A stretch of DNA of 64,000 bases, taken from Candidatus Epulonipiscium fishelsonii. Lineage in GTDB: Bacteria; Bacillota; Clostridia; Lachnospirales; Cellulosilyticaceae. The translations under genes and the position numbers were made by a program. Under the pieces are notes generated by a model, which saw nothing but the letters and a program-made list of their open reading frames with translations, made no database searches and had not been told where the DNA came from. Below are positions 42,934 through 52,929 of the stretch, in pieces. Position 1 is the stretch's first letter. Each line of letters begins with the position of its first letter. The DNA lies in assembly GCA_001983455.1 (NCBI GenBank), contig LJDB01000073.1, positions 23,700 to 87,699 of the forward strand, written 5' to 3'.

Positions 42934-43146
42934 ATGAAGAACACTAATATTTGCCCTAAATGTCAAGATAAAGATATTTTAATGATACCTGGAACTATAG
43001 ATGTATATAGGACTGGAAACAACATACACGTGGGATGGTTCTGTTCACCAATTCTAGTTAATAGATATGTTTGCTGCAATTGTGGATATTCTGAAGAGTG
43101 GATAGATAAGGAAGATATCCCTAAATTAAAAAAGAAATATGAGTAA
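42934..43146 (+). CDS. Small zinc-ribbon protein
   Basis: A 70-residue protein with 'NICPKCQDKDILMIPG' at the N-terminus and 'RYVCCNCGYSEEWIDKEDIP' near the C-terminus: two CxxC knuckles as in a zinc ribbon. There is no membrane helix or signal. It is close in form to small unnamed clostridial proteins of unknown role. The ATG at 42934 follows GGAGGTATT. It is 75 bp before an esterase gene on the same strand, which has its own ribosome binding site. Confidence 0.75.
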   Translation: MKNTNICPKCQDKDILMIPGTIDVYRTGNNIHVGWFCSPILVNRYVCCNCGYSEEWIDKEDIPKLKKKYE

Positions 43147-43221
43147 TATGAGGAAATGGAAAGGATTTATCAAATATGCAAACTAGGCTAAAATATTATC
43201 GATGTGATTTAAGGAGATAAG

Positions 43222-44256
43222 ATGAAAAAGATAATGAGAATTTTACTATTAATAGTAATTCTATTGGTAACATTATTAGCAGGATTTAAACTTTATGTAG
43301 ACATTAACTATTCACATATTCGCAAGGACATACGGTTAATGGGTGTTATTTCTGATCTTATGGTTCAGTTTGATGATGAAAAATCACTCAGGAAAGTAAG
43401 TGAGAATTTTATATATTTTCCTACAAAACTAAGTGATGAGATTACTCTTGAAGAGGTATGGATAGAAACTAGTGATAAAGATAAAATACGTACCATTATT
43501 ATGAAGCCTAGCATACAAACTGAAATAACAAATGCAGTTTTATGGATGCATGGTGGCGGACTTGCAATGGGAACTCCAGAAAGTGAGATTTCTATAATGC
43601 AAAAATTTGTTGAATATAACGGTGCTGTTGTAATATCTCCTGATTATACGCATTCAATAGATGAACCATATCCTGCTGCAATAGACGATTGCTACGCAAC
43701 ATTATTATGGATAAAAGAGAATGCGTCAGATATTAGTATAGATGAAGAGCAAATTTTTGTTGGTGGCGGAAGTGCTGGAGGAGGATTAGCAGCCTCATTG
43801 TCACTTATGGCAAGAGATAAAGGAGAAGTTAATATCGCTTTTCAAATGCCACTTTATCCGATGATAGATAACACAACAATTCCAAATAAAGAAGAAAAAA
43901 GCAATACGCTGCTTTGGGATCTGGAGAGAAATGAGATAGTGTGGAAAGTATATTTAGGCGAATACTATGGAACAAAAAATATTCCTTCATACGCAGTTCC
44001 GATGTTAGCAGAAAGTTTTGAAAATCTTCCACCAACATATACTTTTGTTGGATCAGAAGATCCATTTTATACAGATACTTTGGAATATGTACATAAATTA
44101 AAAGATGCAGGAGTTATTGTGGAATTTGATGTGCATGAAAATGTATTTCACGGTTTTGATATGATTCCAAACGCTGATTCAGCAACACAAGCATGGGATA
44201 AATTATTTGAGCAATATGATTATGCTGTAAAAAATTACAGAACACCACAACCATAA
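43222..44256 (+). CDS. Hormone-sensitive-lipase-type esterase
   Basis: A 344-residue alpha/beta hydrolase with an N-terminal membrane helix or uncleaved signal (~5-23). The family oxyanion motif is 'LWMHGGGLAMGTPES', the nucleophile is in 'VGGGSAGGGLAASL' (GxSxG), the acid is in 'SEDPFYTDTLEY' and the base in 'ENVFHGFDMIP'. All catalytic parts are present, so it should be an active carboxylesterase or lipase with unknown substrate. The start follows AAGGAGATAAG. A terminator follows. Confidence 0.9.
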   Translation: MKKIMRILLLIVILLVTLLAGFKLYVDINYSHIRKDIRLMGVISDLMVQFDDEKSLRKVSENFIYFPTKLSDEITLEEVWIETSDKDKIRTIIMKPSIQTEITNAVLWMHGGGLAMGTPESEISIMQKFVEYNGAVVISPDYTHSIDEPYPAAIDDCYATLLWIKENASDISIDEEQIFVGGGSAGGGLAASLSLMARDKGEVNIAFQMPLYPMIDNTTIPNKEEKSNTLLWDLERNEIVWKVYLGEYYGTKNIPSYAVPMLAESFENLPPTYTFVGSEDPFYTDTLEYVHKLKDAGVIVEFDVHENVFHGFDMIPNADSATQAWDKLFEQYDYAVKNYRTPQP

Positions 44257-44274
44257 TATCTGTTTTTGAAACAA

Positions 44275-44321
44275 AGAAACTAGACCACAAGTGATGGTAT
44301 ATGATCTAGTTTCTATTTTTT
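44275..44321 (+). terminator. Terminator after the esterase gene
   Basis: AGAAACTAGA pairs with TCTAGTTTCT (arms 44275-44284 and 44305-44314), followed by ATTTTTT. Confidence 0.8.
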
Positions 44322-44356
44322 ATGTTGACAGTTATTTAATCTGTGTTAGCTTCTGC

Positions 44357-47038
44357 TTAAATAGTTTCGTCTTTAATTGTTTCAATAATTTTATCTTTTC
44401 TTATATTTTGACTTGCTATAAAATATGCCATTAATACTGAACCAGCAGTTGTAACTATGCTAAATATAAATGGAATATAGTTAAGTTGTGGTAATATTTG
44501 TAATATATCACTTAATGCACCTTGTAAATATAGTGTTGCTAACCATGGCAATATAAATATCGGGACACTAAAGATTATTGGCAATATTGAAAAATAAATT
44601 GCTTCATCAATTAATAGTTTATTAAGTTGTTGTTTATCTATTCCAACTGAACGTAGCATAGCAAAATCACGACGACGACTACGTAAACTTGTGTAAATAC
44701 TAATAAAAGCGTTACTAATGCCTACTAATGCAAATGCGCCTACTATGCCATACATCATCATCATACTAGATTTATTGTTTTCTTCATTTAACGCCATAAA
44801 GCTATCAATATCCCACAAATTATAATCTCCTTCTATATAATGCTTTTTACAAATTTGGTTTAGTTCGTTACAAAATGTAGATACGTTTTCTGGTTTTGTA
44901 ACAATGTAAGCAGTACTTTTTTTATATCCACTAACTTCATTATCATCAATAGCTATTAATATTTGCTTATATATACTACTAGGGACAATTTGCAGTGTTT
45001 TATATATATTTGAATTATTCATTGCATTAATTGGCAATTTATCAGCTATAGCTCCAATATAAGTGATTACTTTTTTAGGTATGTCAGTTTCTTCAATAAC
45101 ATTTGTAGATACTTCAATTTTGTCACCTAAATTAACATTTAAAAAAGGAATAGTTTTTTCGGACTGAATGTGCATTCCTTCTAGTGCTACATCAGGTATT
45201 TGATTATAAAGTATAGTTTGAAAATTTTCTATATCATAAAAATCTTGTGGGTTAAGTCCAAGACTTATACAGTATTGATTAAAACTTTCATCATCTAACG
45301 CCCATAATTCTGTGGAAATTCGATATTTATCATCTTGCTTAAGCACAGATGAGTTTGTAGCAGTTATTGCACTAAGACCACCTTTATTTTGAATTTCAGA
45401 TGATGTTTGAGCATCAGATATTAAAGTTGTTCCCTTAAACAAATTAGTTGTAACACTACTTTCAATAAGATTATTGTTATTTATTGCATCAAAAATTTCA
45501 GTTTCCATATCTCTACCATCAGATATTGTAAGTTTTATTGTATAATCTATAGTTTCTTGCATCCTTAGCTCACTTAAAATATCACTGCTGCCGAACATAA
45601 ATATATATGTACCGACTATTGCAATTGAAAGTGTCAGCGTTATAATAGTGGTTCTAAAATTTTTTTTGTTATACCAAAATCCATTTCTAACAAGCTCTGT
45701 GGAAATACTTTTATAACTCTTTTTTCTTTTTTTATAATTAGTTTTTAAAGTATGATTTTTGATTAAACTAATAGGTAAAAGTCTGCTTACTTTTTTTGCT
45801 GGTAAATATGCTGAAATCCATACTGTTATCCAAACAAATAAAATACAAAGTAATATTGTAGTAAAATTAAATATAACTTCAATTGAATGGTAATAACTTG
45901 TATCAAAATTTTGTTCAAAAATTTGTTTCGTAATATCATTATTTATTTTTATAAAATTAGAATACAATAAATAGCTTACTATAAATGCAAAGGGTAACGG
46001 AATAATTGTTAATATTAACGCTTCAAATGTAACAGATTGTCTAATTTGTTTTGGAGTTGCTCCAACACTTTTAAACATTCCAATTTGCTTAATTCTATTT
46101 TGAATAGAAATATAAAAAGCACCTTTTATTATGAATACAAATAATCCGATTATTGTAGCCAATGCAGTACCATATAAAATGAAACTTGTAACAGTTTTGC
46201 CTTTAACAACATTGTCGTCGTCAGGAGGAAATGTTAAAAATTCATTGCCTAATAAATTATAATTATATTTTAAAATATACTCCCCATATTCATTTTTTTT
46301 GTGACCTGCCAATTCTGCAATGCGTGGTAATTCACTAAAAATATTCTTAGGATTATTCATTCTCATATATATAGTAAGATTATCATCCGCTAATACATTT
46401 GCGTGGTCTAAATATCCATAAGCAATATATCCTGGCATAATAGAAGAAGTAATTGCATCAAAAATTCCTACAACTACAAAATCACTTGTTTTTTCAGAAA
46501 CAAAAATTTCATTAGAATTTAAAGTTTCTCGAGGGTCAACAGATACGCCGTCTATTGTCCTGCTTCCTATTTCAAGAGGTAACACTGTGCCTACTTGAAT
46601 TTCGGGGTGTTCATCAACAAGTTGTTTTGAAACTACTATCTCATTAGGAGCTTGTGCGTAATGTCCTTCTAATATTGAATTTTTTTCGGACATATCGCTC
46701 CAATAATTAGCATCTAAATCTCTTAATATTAAATAAGGTCTTTTATCATTGTCTGAAAATTTACTTGTATACCAATTTCCTTTAACCATTATACTCTCGA
46801 CACTAGCATCATTTTTTACTACATCTAAATATTCTCCTTTAGTGTCTGCAAATAATTCACCATGCCAATTTCCCGATATATTTTTAATGGTAACTATATT
46901 ATAATTTCTGGAAGACTGAACATGCATAACAAACATTGAAATTAAAATAGTTGCTATAAAAATAGAGATTATTATACCTATACTATTACGCTTATTTTTT
47001 TTTAGATATTCTATTGTATATTCCTGCAATATATTCAT
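44357..47038 (-). CDS. FtsX-like ABC transporter permease (two FtsX domains)
   Basis: An 893-residue membrane protein. An N-terminal helix (~17-37), a large outside domain (~40-265) and three helices form the first FtsX unit ('QIGMFKSVGATPKQIRQS'). A second helix-domain-three-helix unit follows, with 'DFAMLRSVGIDKQQLNKLLI' near the C-terminus. Such permeases work with a MacB/LolD-type ATPase (next gene, overlapping by one base) and a two-component system, commonly for antimicrobial peptide sensing or resistance. They act mechanically rather than as classical pumps. The substrate is not readable. A relic of its 3' end lies at 42632-42745. Confidence 0.9.
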   Translation of the reverse strand: MNILQEYTIEYLKKNKRNSIGIIISIFIATILISMFVMHVQSSRNYNIVTIKNISGNWHGELFADTKGEYLDVVKNDASVESIMVKGNWYTSKFSDNDKRPYLILRDLDANYWSDMSEKNSILEGHYAQAPNEIVVSKQLVDEHPEIQVGTVLPLEIGSRTIDGVSVDPRETLNSNEIFVSEKTSDFVVVGIFDAITSSIMPGYIAYGYLDHANVLADDNLTIYMRMNNPKNIFSELPRIAELAGHKKNEYGEYILKYNYNLLGNEFLTFPPDDDNVVKGKTVTSFILYGTALATIIGLFVFIIKGAFYISIQNRIKQIGMFKSVGATPKQIRQSVTFEALILTIIPLPFAFIVSYLLYSNFIKINNDITKQIFEQNFDTSYYHSIEVIFNFTTILLCILFVWITVWISAYLPAKKVSRLLPISLIKNHTLKTNYKKRKKSYKSISTELVRNGFWYNKKNFRTTIITLTLSIAIVGTYIFMFGSSDILSELRMQETIDYTIKLTISDGRDMETEIFDAINNNNLIESSVTTNLFKGTTLISDAQTSSEIQNKGGLSAITATNSSVLKQDDKYRISTELWALDDESFNQYCISLGLNPQDFYDIENFQTILYNQIPDVALEGMHIQSEKTIPFLNVNLGDKIEVSTNVIEETDIPKKVITYIGAIADKLPINAMNNSNIYKTLQIVPSSIYKQILIAIDDNEVSGYKKSTAYIVTKPENVSTFCNELNQICKKHYIEGDYNLWDIDSFMALNEENNKSSMMMMYGIVGAFALVGISNAFISIYTSLRSRRRDFAMLRSVGIDKQQLNKLLIDEAIYFSILPIIFSVPIFILPWLATLYLQGALSDILQILPQLNYIPFIFSIVTTAGSVLMAYFIASQNIRKDKIIETIKDETI

Positions 47039-47712
47039 TATTTCACCGCCTTATCACTAACGATTTTACCATCTTCAATAGTAATAATTCTGTCTGCACA
47101 TAATGCAACTTTTTCATCATGAGTAATTAGTATTATTGTTTGATTATATATTGTATTAGCTATTCTAAAAAGTTCTACAATTTCATCTGAATTTTTATGG
47201 TCCAAATTTCCAGTTGGCTCATCAGCAAGCAAAATAGCAGGACGATATATAAGAGCACGCCCAATGCTAACACGTTGTTGTTGTCCACCAGAAAGCTCAT
47301 GAGGCATATGGTTTAATCTATCTTGAAGTCCTAAAGTATGAACTAGACTGTTAAATTCATCTTCGTTTACTTTTCTGCCATCAAGTAACATAGGTAATAA
47401 AATATTTTTTCGCACATTTAAAGTAGGGATTAAATTATAAAATTGATAGATAAGTCCAACTTTTCTTCTTCTAAATATGGCTAGTTCTTTTTCAGGCAAT
47501 GTAACGATATTAGTTTGGTCTATGTAAATTTCACCACTAGTAGGACTATCGACACCACCTAACATATGAAGTAGAGTTGATTTACCAGACCCACTACCTC
47601 CAATAATAGCAACATATTCTCCTTTTTGAATTTTAAAATTAATATTGTCTAAAGCTTTAACTTCAACTGTTCCTGCACCATAAGTTTTGCTCAAATTACT
47701 ACAATTTAACAT
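47038..47712 (-). CDS. ABC transporter ATPase (MacB/LolD type)
   Basis: A 224-residue ATPase with Walker A 'GGSGSGKSTLLH' (~38-49), the family segment 'LIYQFYNLIPTLNVRKNI', signature 'LSGGQQQRVSIGRALIYRPA', Walker B 'ILLADEPTGNLDHKNS' and H-loop 'LITHDEKVALCAD'. It pairs with the FtsX-type permease downstream, with which it overlaps by one base at the stop/start junction. It is the third gene of the regulator-kinase-ATPase-permease operon. Confidence 0.94.
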   Translation of the reverse strand: MLNCSNLSKTYGAGTVEVKALDNINFKIQKGEYVAIIGGSGSGKSTLLHMLGGVDSPTSGEIYIDQTNIVTLPEKELAIFRRRKVGLIYQFYNLIPTLNVRKNILLPMLLDGRKVNEDEFNSLVHTLGLQDRLNHMPHELSGGQQQRVSIGRALIYRPAILLADEPTGNLDHKNSDEIVELFRIANTIYNQTIILITHDEKVALCADRIITIEDGKIVSDKAVK

Positions 47713-47766
47713 ATCATCACTCCTTAAAAATATTATACATGCTTAAAGTGACAATTAAGTGACAAC

Positions 47767-48675
47767 CTAAAATTTTTTATAAAATTTAATTTCAAATTGT
47801 GCACCACCTATTTTTTGATTACTAGCATATATTATGCCATCTTGCTTTTCAAATATTATTTTTGCCAAAGACAGTCCTATACCAACACTTTCTTTAGCCG
47901 AATTTTTTCCTTTATAAAAACGCTTAAAAATATAAGGTATATCTTCGGCTTCAAATCCGTTTCCGTTATCAGCAATAATAATACTAGTATAAATTGGATT
48001 ATCTATATATTGCATTACTATTTGTCCTCCTATAGGAGTATGTTCGATACAATTTTTTACAATATTAATTAGTGCTTCAATGCTCCAAGACATATCTCCT
48101 ATAAAACCTACTTGAGGATTGTCTGGTGAATTAATTGATAAAGTTTGATTTTTTTTAGCCGAAAAAGGGCACATAATTTCATGCACTCTTAATAATAAAT
48201 GGTAACAAGATATAAAATCTTCAGCAAATACAATAGCATTAACTTCTAATTTTGATAAAGTAAGTAAAGATTGTATTAGATTATTTACATGGGTTAATTG
48301 TTTTTCAATTTGTTCTGTATAAATAAGTACGCTATCGTCTGAGAACTCAGTAATAATTTCATTCATCATTCCAATAGCTGTTAGAGGGGTTTTAATTTGA
48401 TGTGCTATGTCTGCTAAAGTATCTTTTAATAGTTCCTTATCTTTTAAAGTTTGATTTTTTGTGGTGTGTAACATAGTAACTGTTTTATAAATTTCATCTT
48501 CTAAAATGCCAATGTGTCCCTCTTTAGCAGAAAAATTTATATTATTGATTTGACCTCTATTAACGTTTTCTAAATATCTAGTTAGATTTACAATTTGTTT
48601 AATATACCTACTTTTTATATAATAAAAAATTACTATAAGCACAACAACATTTATAACAATTAAACTATTAGACAT
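47767..48675 (-). CDS. Sensor histidine kinase
   Basis: A 302-residue kinase with a short N-terminus and one clear membrane helix (~3-21), little outside sequence, then a coiled linker. HisKA contains the phospho-acceptor 'DTLADIAHQIKTPLTAIGMM'. The ATPase domain has 'EALINIVKNCIEHTP' (N box), 'IADNGNGF' (G1) and 'ESVGIGLSLAKIIFE' (G2). Kinases with so little sensor often take their signal from the FtsX-type transporter they control (Bce-type logic; inference). The ATG at 48675 overlaps the regulator's last codons with GGAGG upstream. Confidence 0.93.
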   Translation of the reverse strand: MSNSLIVINVVVLIVIFYYIKSRYIKQIVNLTRYLENVNRGQINNINFSAKEGHIGILEDEIYKTVTMLHTTKNQTLKDKELLKDTLADIAHQIKTPLTAIGMMNEIITEFSDDSVLIYTEQIEKQLTHVNNLIQSLLTLSKLEVNAIVFAEDFISCYHLLLRVHEIMCPFSAKKNQTLSINSPDNPQVGFIGDMSWSIEALINIVKNCIEHTPIGGQIVMQYIDNPIYTSIIIADNGNGFEAEDIPYIFKRFYKGKNSAKESVGIGLSLAKIIFEKQDGIIYASNQKIGGAQFEIKFYKKF

Positions 48676-49342
48676 CAGTATCCTCCATAAGATAACCAGT
48701 TCCACGAATGGTTTTTATACATTCAGGATTAGCTAGTTTTTCACGTAATCTTTTCATTGTAACAGTTAGTGTATTATCATTAACGAAATTTCCGTTTGCA
48801 TCCCATAACTTATCAAGCAGGTGTAATCTTGACAAATTGCAATTTTTATTAGTTAGCAGTATTTTCAGTAATTTATATTCGTTTGCAGATAATTTAATAA
48901 TTTCACCATTGCAAATGACCATATTTTTATTTAAATGCATTTGGATATTGTCACAAGTCAAAATATCTTTTACAGTTGTTTCTTTTTGTCTTCTTAAAAC
49001 AGCCTTAATTCTTGAATATAGTACTTTTAAAGAAAATGGCTTGGTAATGTAATCATCAGCTCCTAAATCTAATCCCTGAATAATATGTTCTTCATTATCA
49101 CAAACAGTAATAAAAATTATAGGAATATCCATAGTAGATTTAACATGTTTGCAAAAACTAAAACTTATACCATCAGGCAAAGTCAAGTCAAGTAAAATTA
49201 AACTAACTTGAGCATCAATATGCTTATTAGCGTCTTTTAAATTATTTACAGTTTTAACTTTTAAATTTTGTTTAGATAAGAATGTAGTTATTCCTAAAGC
49301 AATAGTCACATCATCTTCTACTAGTAATATATATTTATCCAT
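48668..49342 (-). CDS. OmpR-family response regulator
   Basis: A 224-residue regulator. The receiver domain has the acidic pair 'LLVEDD', the phospho-Asp in 'SLILLDLTLPDG', Thr in 'IIFITVCDN' and Lys in 'DDYITKPFSLKVL'. The winged-helix domain follows with 'LSANEYKLLKILLTN' and 'FVNDNTLTVTMKRLREKL', then 'IRGTGYLM'. It should control this ABC transporter operon. The start at 49342 follows AAGGAGCTT. A promoter-terminator cassette lies directly upstream (49377-49434), duplicated before brxA. Confidence 0.95.
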   Translation of the reverse strand: MDKYILLVEDDVTIALGITTFLSKQNLKVKTVNNLKDANKHIDAQVSLILLDLTLPDGISFSFCKHVKSTMDIPIIFITVCDNEEHIIQGLDLGADDYITKPFSLKVLYSRIKAVLRRQKETTVKDILTCDNIQMHLNKNMVICNGEIIKLSANEYKLLKILLTNKNCNLSRLHLLDKLWDANGNFVNDNTLTVTMKRLREKLANPECIKTIRGTGYLMEDTDV

Positions 49343-49376
49343 TTTAAGCTCCTTCTTTAAACATATTAAACCTGCT

Positions 49377-49434
49377 AAAAAAAACTCTAACATATGTTAG
49401 AGCTTACATTTGATTATAACACATATATATAAAA
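49377..49434 (-). promoter_or_regulatory. Promoter-terminator cassette, copy A (between pglZ and the regulator operon)
   Basis: On the minus strand an extended -10 TGTTATAAT (TATAAT at 49413-49418) is followed, within about 10 bases, by the 18-bp perfect palindrome CTCTAACATATGTTAGAG (49385-49402) and eight T. A transcript from this promoter would meet a terminator after about 30 bases, an attenuator layout. The same hairpin would also stop read-through from pglZ. A diverged copy lies at 63661-63756. Confidence 0.7.
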
Positions 49435-51927
49435 CTAAAAGCCATAATAATCTACAAATACCAAATCCATTTTTACCTCATGTCGCATTATCTCTAGTGA
49501 AGATTTCTCATCCACTGCCACCAAATAATATTTCTTTGTATTGCTATACTTTTGATTCTTAAAAGTAAAATTTAATCTAAATATCCTATTGTGTGTGTCA
49601 CCTTCTTTTTTATCCGCAATATAAATATTGTCACTAGATATTTTTTCACCGTCATCAGCAATAAAATATAGTTTATAGCTCGTTTCCTTGTTTACATCAG
49701 TCACAGGTTCAGTTTGTATAAAATCTACATTCAAATTTAAATTTGTAACTTTCTTTAATATACTAACCATAGCAATAGTCACATTTTGAGTCCCCATGTG
49801 ATATTTATTAGTTTTTACCTCAATTACAGGCACAATCATTTCCTGAAGTGAACCACCACCATGTACATAGTTACTTCCACCACCTGCAATATCAAACACA
49901 TCACTACCTATTGGTAAATATACGTTCCTTGTATCTTGATTTTGAAATATCGTCCCAAGAAGAATTTTATAAGTCCCCTCTATTTTCAAATCCTTTGCTG
50001 ATACAATATAACGTCTACCCTTAAAACTGTCTTTTGGAACAGTTATTTTATTACTAGCAGTGAGTTTTTCTCTTTTATAAATAAATCCATGATCTGAGGT
50101 AATAATAAATCTCGTATTATTAGCACTAGATAACCTTTTTATCATATTATGAATTTCTTTTATAGCTTCCTCACACGCCACAAAAACTTCATTTTCTGTA
50201 GCAAGCTTATCACCTCTAGCATCTATTTGGTTGTGATACATATAAACCACTTCTTGCCCTTTTATAATTTTCTTCGCTTCCTTAGCAGTTTTAACATCGT
50301 CAAATCTTATAGCCTTGCTATTTTTGTTACCACTCTTTAAAACTTCCTCTCGGGATTTTAAATCATCTCGCTTTTTCTCATCAACTAAAATTTCATATTT
50401 TTCATTCATTTTAAGAGTTGTATATGGTAGTAATGCTGACATTCCCAGCCTAGTGTATGATGGTAACATACTTTGCATAGAATGAATTTTTACCATTTCA
50501 CATTTTTCATCCGCTTGTAATTTTTCAAATAAAGCCTTACCTACTTCATAACGTAATGCATCAGAAATAATTACTACTACTCTTTCTTTTAAACTCCTAA
50601 CATAATCGTTATAAAAACTTAGTTGATAATCTGTCATTTCTGAAGTTTGACTAAGTGCATTACTCCACGCCACTGCAAGAGGATTTAAAAATCTATTGGT
50701 ATAGATATTTTCTACTAGTTGCACCAAGTCATCATATATTTCGTTACTTTCTAATTTGTCATAGTAGGTGTAAAATAACCTATATTGACTATCAACTATA
50801 TAATCCTTTTCTACATAGCTATTATAAATTTCATCTCGCTGTTGTTTTGGGCTAAAGTGAGAACAAGACACTATATAAAAAGCATTTTCTAGTAAATGAT
50901 AGTGTATCATTGTTTTTTCCTTAAAGTGTAGTTTCCTTCTATGTTGGCATATTTTCGGAATGTTATATTCACCAATAGTTGCACCCAAATTCTCATGTAG
51001 CAACCTTTCAATTATCCAATTAATAATTTTCTTATCCACTGCAACAAATATATCAAGATTTACTAGTGAATTTATGTTTAGTTCGATAATAACATTTTCA
51101 ATATTTAAGTCATCATAGACCATATTCGATAATTTAGTGAAATTATCTGTATATACAATGCTATTCATGATACTATCCAAAAACGCCACTACATTACCTG
51201 ATTTATGCGATTTATAATTTGATAACTCCTGTGGCAACTCTTCTGGTATAACCTTGCTCATATAGGTAACAAATAAAGTATATACAAGCACTAGCAAACT
51301 ACTAGCATCAGTTCTTTCACCAAACATCTCAGTGCACATTCTCCAAAATGCCTCTGTTATATTGTATTTATCAAACTCGGCCAAATACTTATTATTCATA
51401 TCATTAATGACCACTCTTAATACTTCTTCAAATGACGTATTTTTTACCTTACAAATAACGCTCATTATCCCTATTTCAATCAGATTTTTATTAAAATGGT
51501 CTATTTCTAGTGCGTAAAATTTCTGAGTTCTATCCTTAGCACCAAAAAATTTAATATATTTTGCTATTACATCTTTATATTTATCATCTATTCCCAAATC
51601 TGCTGTGATTAATGAAGCTCTATCTGCAAAAAATTCCTTAGAATACCTTATAGTATCTGCTAGGTGATTTTCTATAAGAGCAGGCTTAGGAAATGGAGCG
51701 TATATTAAATAATTAGTGGTGGGGTCTTGCCTTTCTAGTAGATACTTAGTCAAAAATTGATTATCTTTTTCTAAGTAGTGTATCTTTGCATTTGTCAAGC
51801 TTATGCTGTCTATATCAGCGACAAACTCTGCGTTATTGTCATACCAAAAAATCAACTTTCTATGACTATTTGGTTTAAATTCCTCGTTTAACTTACTTTC
51901 TATCTGGTTTAAATTTAACTCTGCCAT
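49435..51927 (-). CDS. pglZ: BREX phosphatase-domain protein PglZ (type A)
   Basis: An 830-residue BREX core protein. The C-terminal half holds the alkaline-phosphatase-superfamily PglZ domain: 'VVVIISDALRYEVGKALFEK' (metal-site Asp, about residue 450), 'MYHNQIDARGDKLATE', 'FIITSDHGFIYKREK' (Asp/His) and 'YVHGGGSLQEMIVPVIEVKT'. The N-terminal half is the family's helical region. In BREX it works with the methyltransferase PglX and is needed for both methylation and defence. In type 1 loci brxL normally follows; here only a terminator and a two-component operon do. The start follows GAGG. Confidence 0.95.
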   Translation of the reverse strand: MAELNLNQIESKLNEEFKPNSHRKLIFWYDNNAEFVADIDSISLTNAKIHYLEKDNQFLTKYLLERQDPTTNYLIYAPFPKPALIENHLADTIRYSKEFFADRASLITADLGIDDKYKDVIAKYIKFFGAKDRTQKFYALEIDHFNKNLIEIGIMSVICKVKNTSFEEVLRVVINDMNNKYLAEFDKYNITEAFWRMCTEMFGERTDASSLLVLVYTLFVTYMSKVIPEELPQELSNYKSHKSGNVVAFLDSIMNSIVYTDNFTKLSNMVYDDLNIENVIIELNINSLVNLDIFVAVDKKIINWIIERLLHENLGATIGEYNIPKICQHRRKLHFKEKTMIHYHLLENAFYIVSCSHFSPKQQRDEIYNSYVEKDYIVDSQYRLFYTYYDKLESNEIYDDLVQLVENIYTNRFLNPLAVAWSNALSQTSEMTDYQLSFYNDYVRSLKERVVVIISDALRYEVGKALFEKLQADEKCEMVKIHSMQSMLPSYTRLGMSALLPYTTLKMNEKYEILVDEKKRDDLKSREEVLKSGNKNSKAIRFDDVKTAKEAKKIIKGQEVVYMYHNQIDARGDKLATENEVFVACEEAIKEIHNMIKRLSSANNTRFIITSDHGFIYKREKLTASNKITVPKDSFKGRRYIVSAKDLKIEGTYKILLGTIFQNQDTRNVYLPIGSDVFDIAGGGSNYVHGGGSLQEMIVPVIEVKTNKYHMGTQNVTIAMVSILKKVTNLNLNVDFIQTEPVTDVNKETSYKLYFIADDGEKISSDNIYIADKKEGDTHNRIFRLNFTFKNQKYSNTKKYYLVAVDEKSSLEIMRHEVKMDLVFVDYYGF

Positions 51928-52007
51928 TGTTTATTACCTCAATTCAAATGAACCAAATAATTCAGATTTTGATTACTTTGTAGTTATCTTCTTCTTAGAG
52001 TATTAAC

Positions 52008-52029
52008 TAGACTAACTATACTTAGTCTA
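52008..52029. repeat. Palindrome at the end of the PglX C-terminal gene
   Basis: TAGACTAA and TTAGTCTA are perfect 8-bp arms that include the stop codon. Part of the palindrome, inside a 35-bp block (52011-52045), is repeated exactly at 56122-56156. Confidence 0.75.
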
Positions 52030-52929
52030 AATTTTCCCAAGTATATTAAACACTTTCCCATCTGGACTAGTTTGTACTTTTTGGTAGTTCACCTTTACGC
52101 CGTCGTCTAGGTCAATTTCAATTCGTGCTAGTGCCAAATATGCTATTTTCTCATCATAGTCCTTTGCTTCTTTTAGTTGCTTTGCCAATTTTTCTAGTCT
52201 TTTTTGAGATTTTGCCACTTCAAAATTATTATCTACATTTTCTTGCATACGTTCCATTTCTCTATAATAAACTCTTTGGAGCTGATGAAGATAATCTACA
52301 CGCACCCGTCCTGTGGTGTCTAGGTTATATCTGTGCATATAAATTAATGCCTTAAATCCGTCTGACTTGCCAGCATCATAAAGCCAATATATAGGGCGTT
52401 TCTGATATATTTTAATGTGGTCTTTATAAAAGTCTTTTAGGAAGTATCTTCTTAACTTTTCTTTTGGTGACCCCTTGCCACTTAATACGCTTGCAATAAA
52501 CTCTAGGTTTTCTTGTAAAGTTTCCTCTCCATATACTACTTTTACAAATTCTATAAATCGGGTTGTTATGTCATCTGTAGTGTAGTCGTCATCTGTTATA
52601 AGAAGTACATTATCTTCTGTTGGTATACAAGTTTTATACCTAGGCAAATCAAAATCCCCACCTGCATACACAAGCCCTTCTTCATCAAGTGAATATCTGC
52701 CAAACATACAGCCCACTCCGTAAGATATAAGTGACTTTATCTCACGAGTAAGGTCTGCCTTGCGTACTGTTACGTCTTTATCCTCTACTTCTGGAGTCAG
52801 TTCGTCTTGCAATCCGTATATATCAATAAAAATTTTGTTTAGTTCTTCCTCATTGGCTTTTAGAGTATTGAAACGGTTGTTGCACTCGTTTTCCCATTCA
52901 TTAAATTTATCTGCTATTAATTTACTCAT
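52027..52929 (-). CDS. PglX C-terminal half as a separate gene
   Basis: A 300-residue protein that equals the C-terminal part of BREX-1 PglX, not a whole family. Typical PglX tail blocks are present: 'NEWENECNNRFNTLKANEEE', 'LNKIFIDIYGLQDELTPEVE' and 'LISYGVGCMFGRYSLDEEGL'. In usual PglX (about 1150-1250 residues) these follow directly after a 'SWDFxRHPL' stretch, which here is the very end of the upstream halves. This gene has its own start with AAAGGAG, and its ATG overlaps the DUF559 stop (ATGA), so it is translated as part of the operon. It probably works as a separate subunit with one or both N-terminal halves (inference). Confidence 0.88.
   Translation of the reverse strand: MSKLIADKFNEWENECNNRFNTLKANEEELNKIFIDIYGLQDELTPEVEDKDVTVRKADLTREIKSLISYGVGCMFGRYSLDEEGLVYAGGDFDLPRYKTCIPTEDNVLLITDDDYTTDDITTRFIEFVKVVYGEETLQENLEFIASVLSGKGSPKEKLRRYFLKDFYKDHIKIYQKRPIYWLYDAGKSDGFKALIYMHRYNLDTTGRVRVDYLHQLQRVYYREMERMQENVDNNFEVAKSQKRLEKLAKQLKEAKDYDEKIAYLALARIEIDLDDGVKVNYQKVQTSPDGKVFNILGKI

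Noticed and set aside
43829..44065. Minus-strand open frame inside the esterase gene
   Set aside because: It is a shadow of a well-supported gene with all catalytic motifs on the plus strand.
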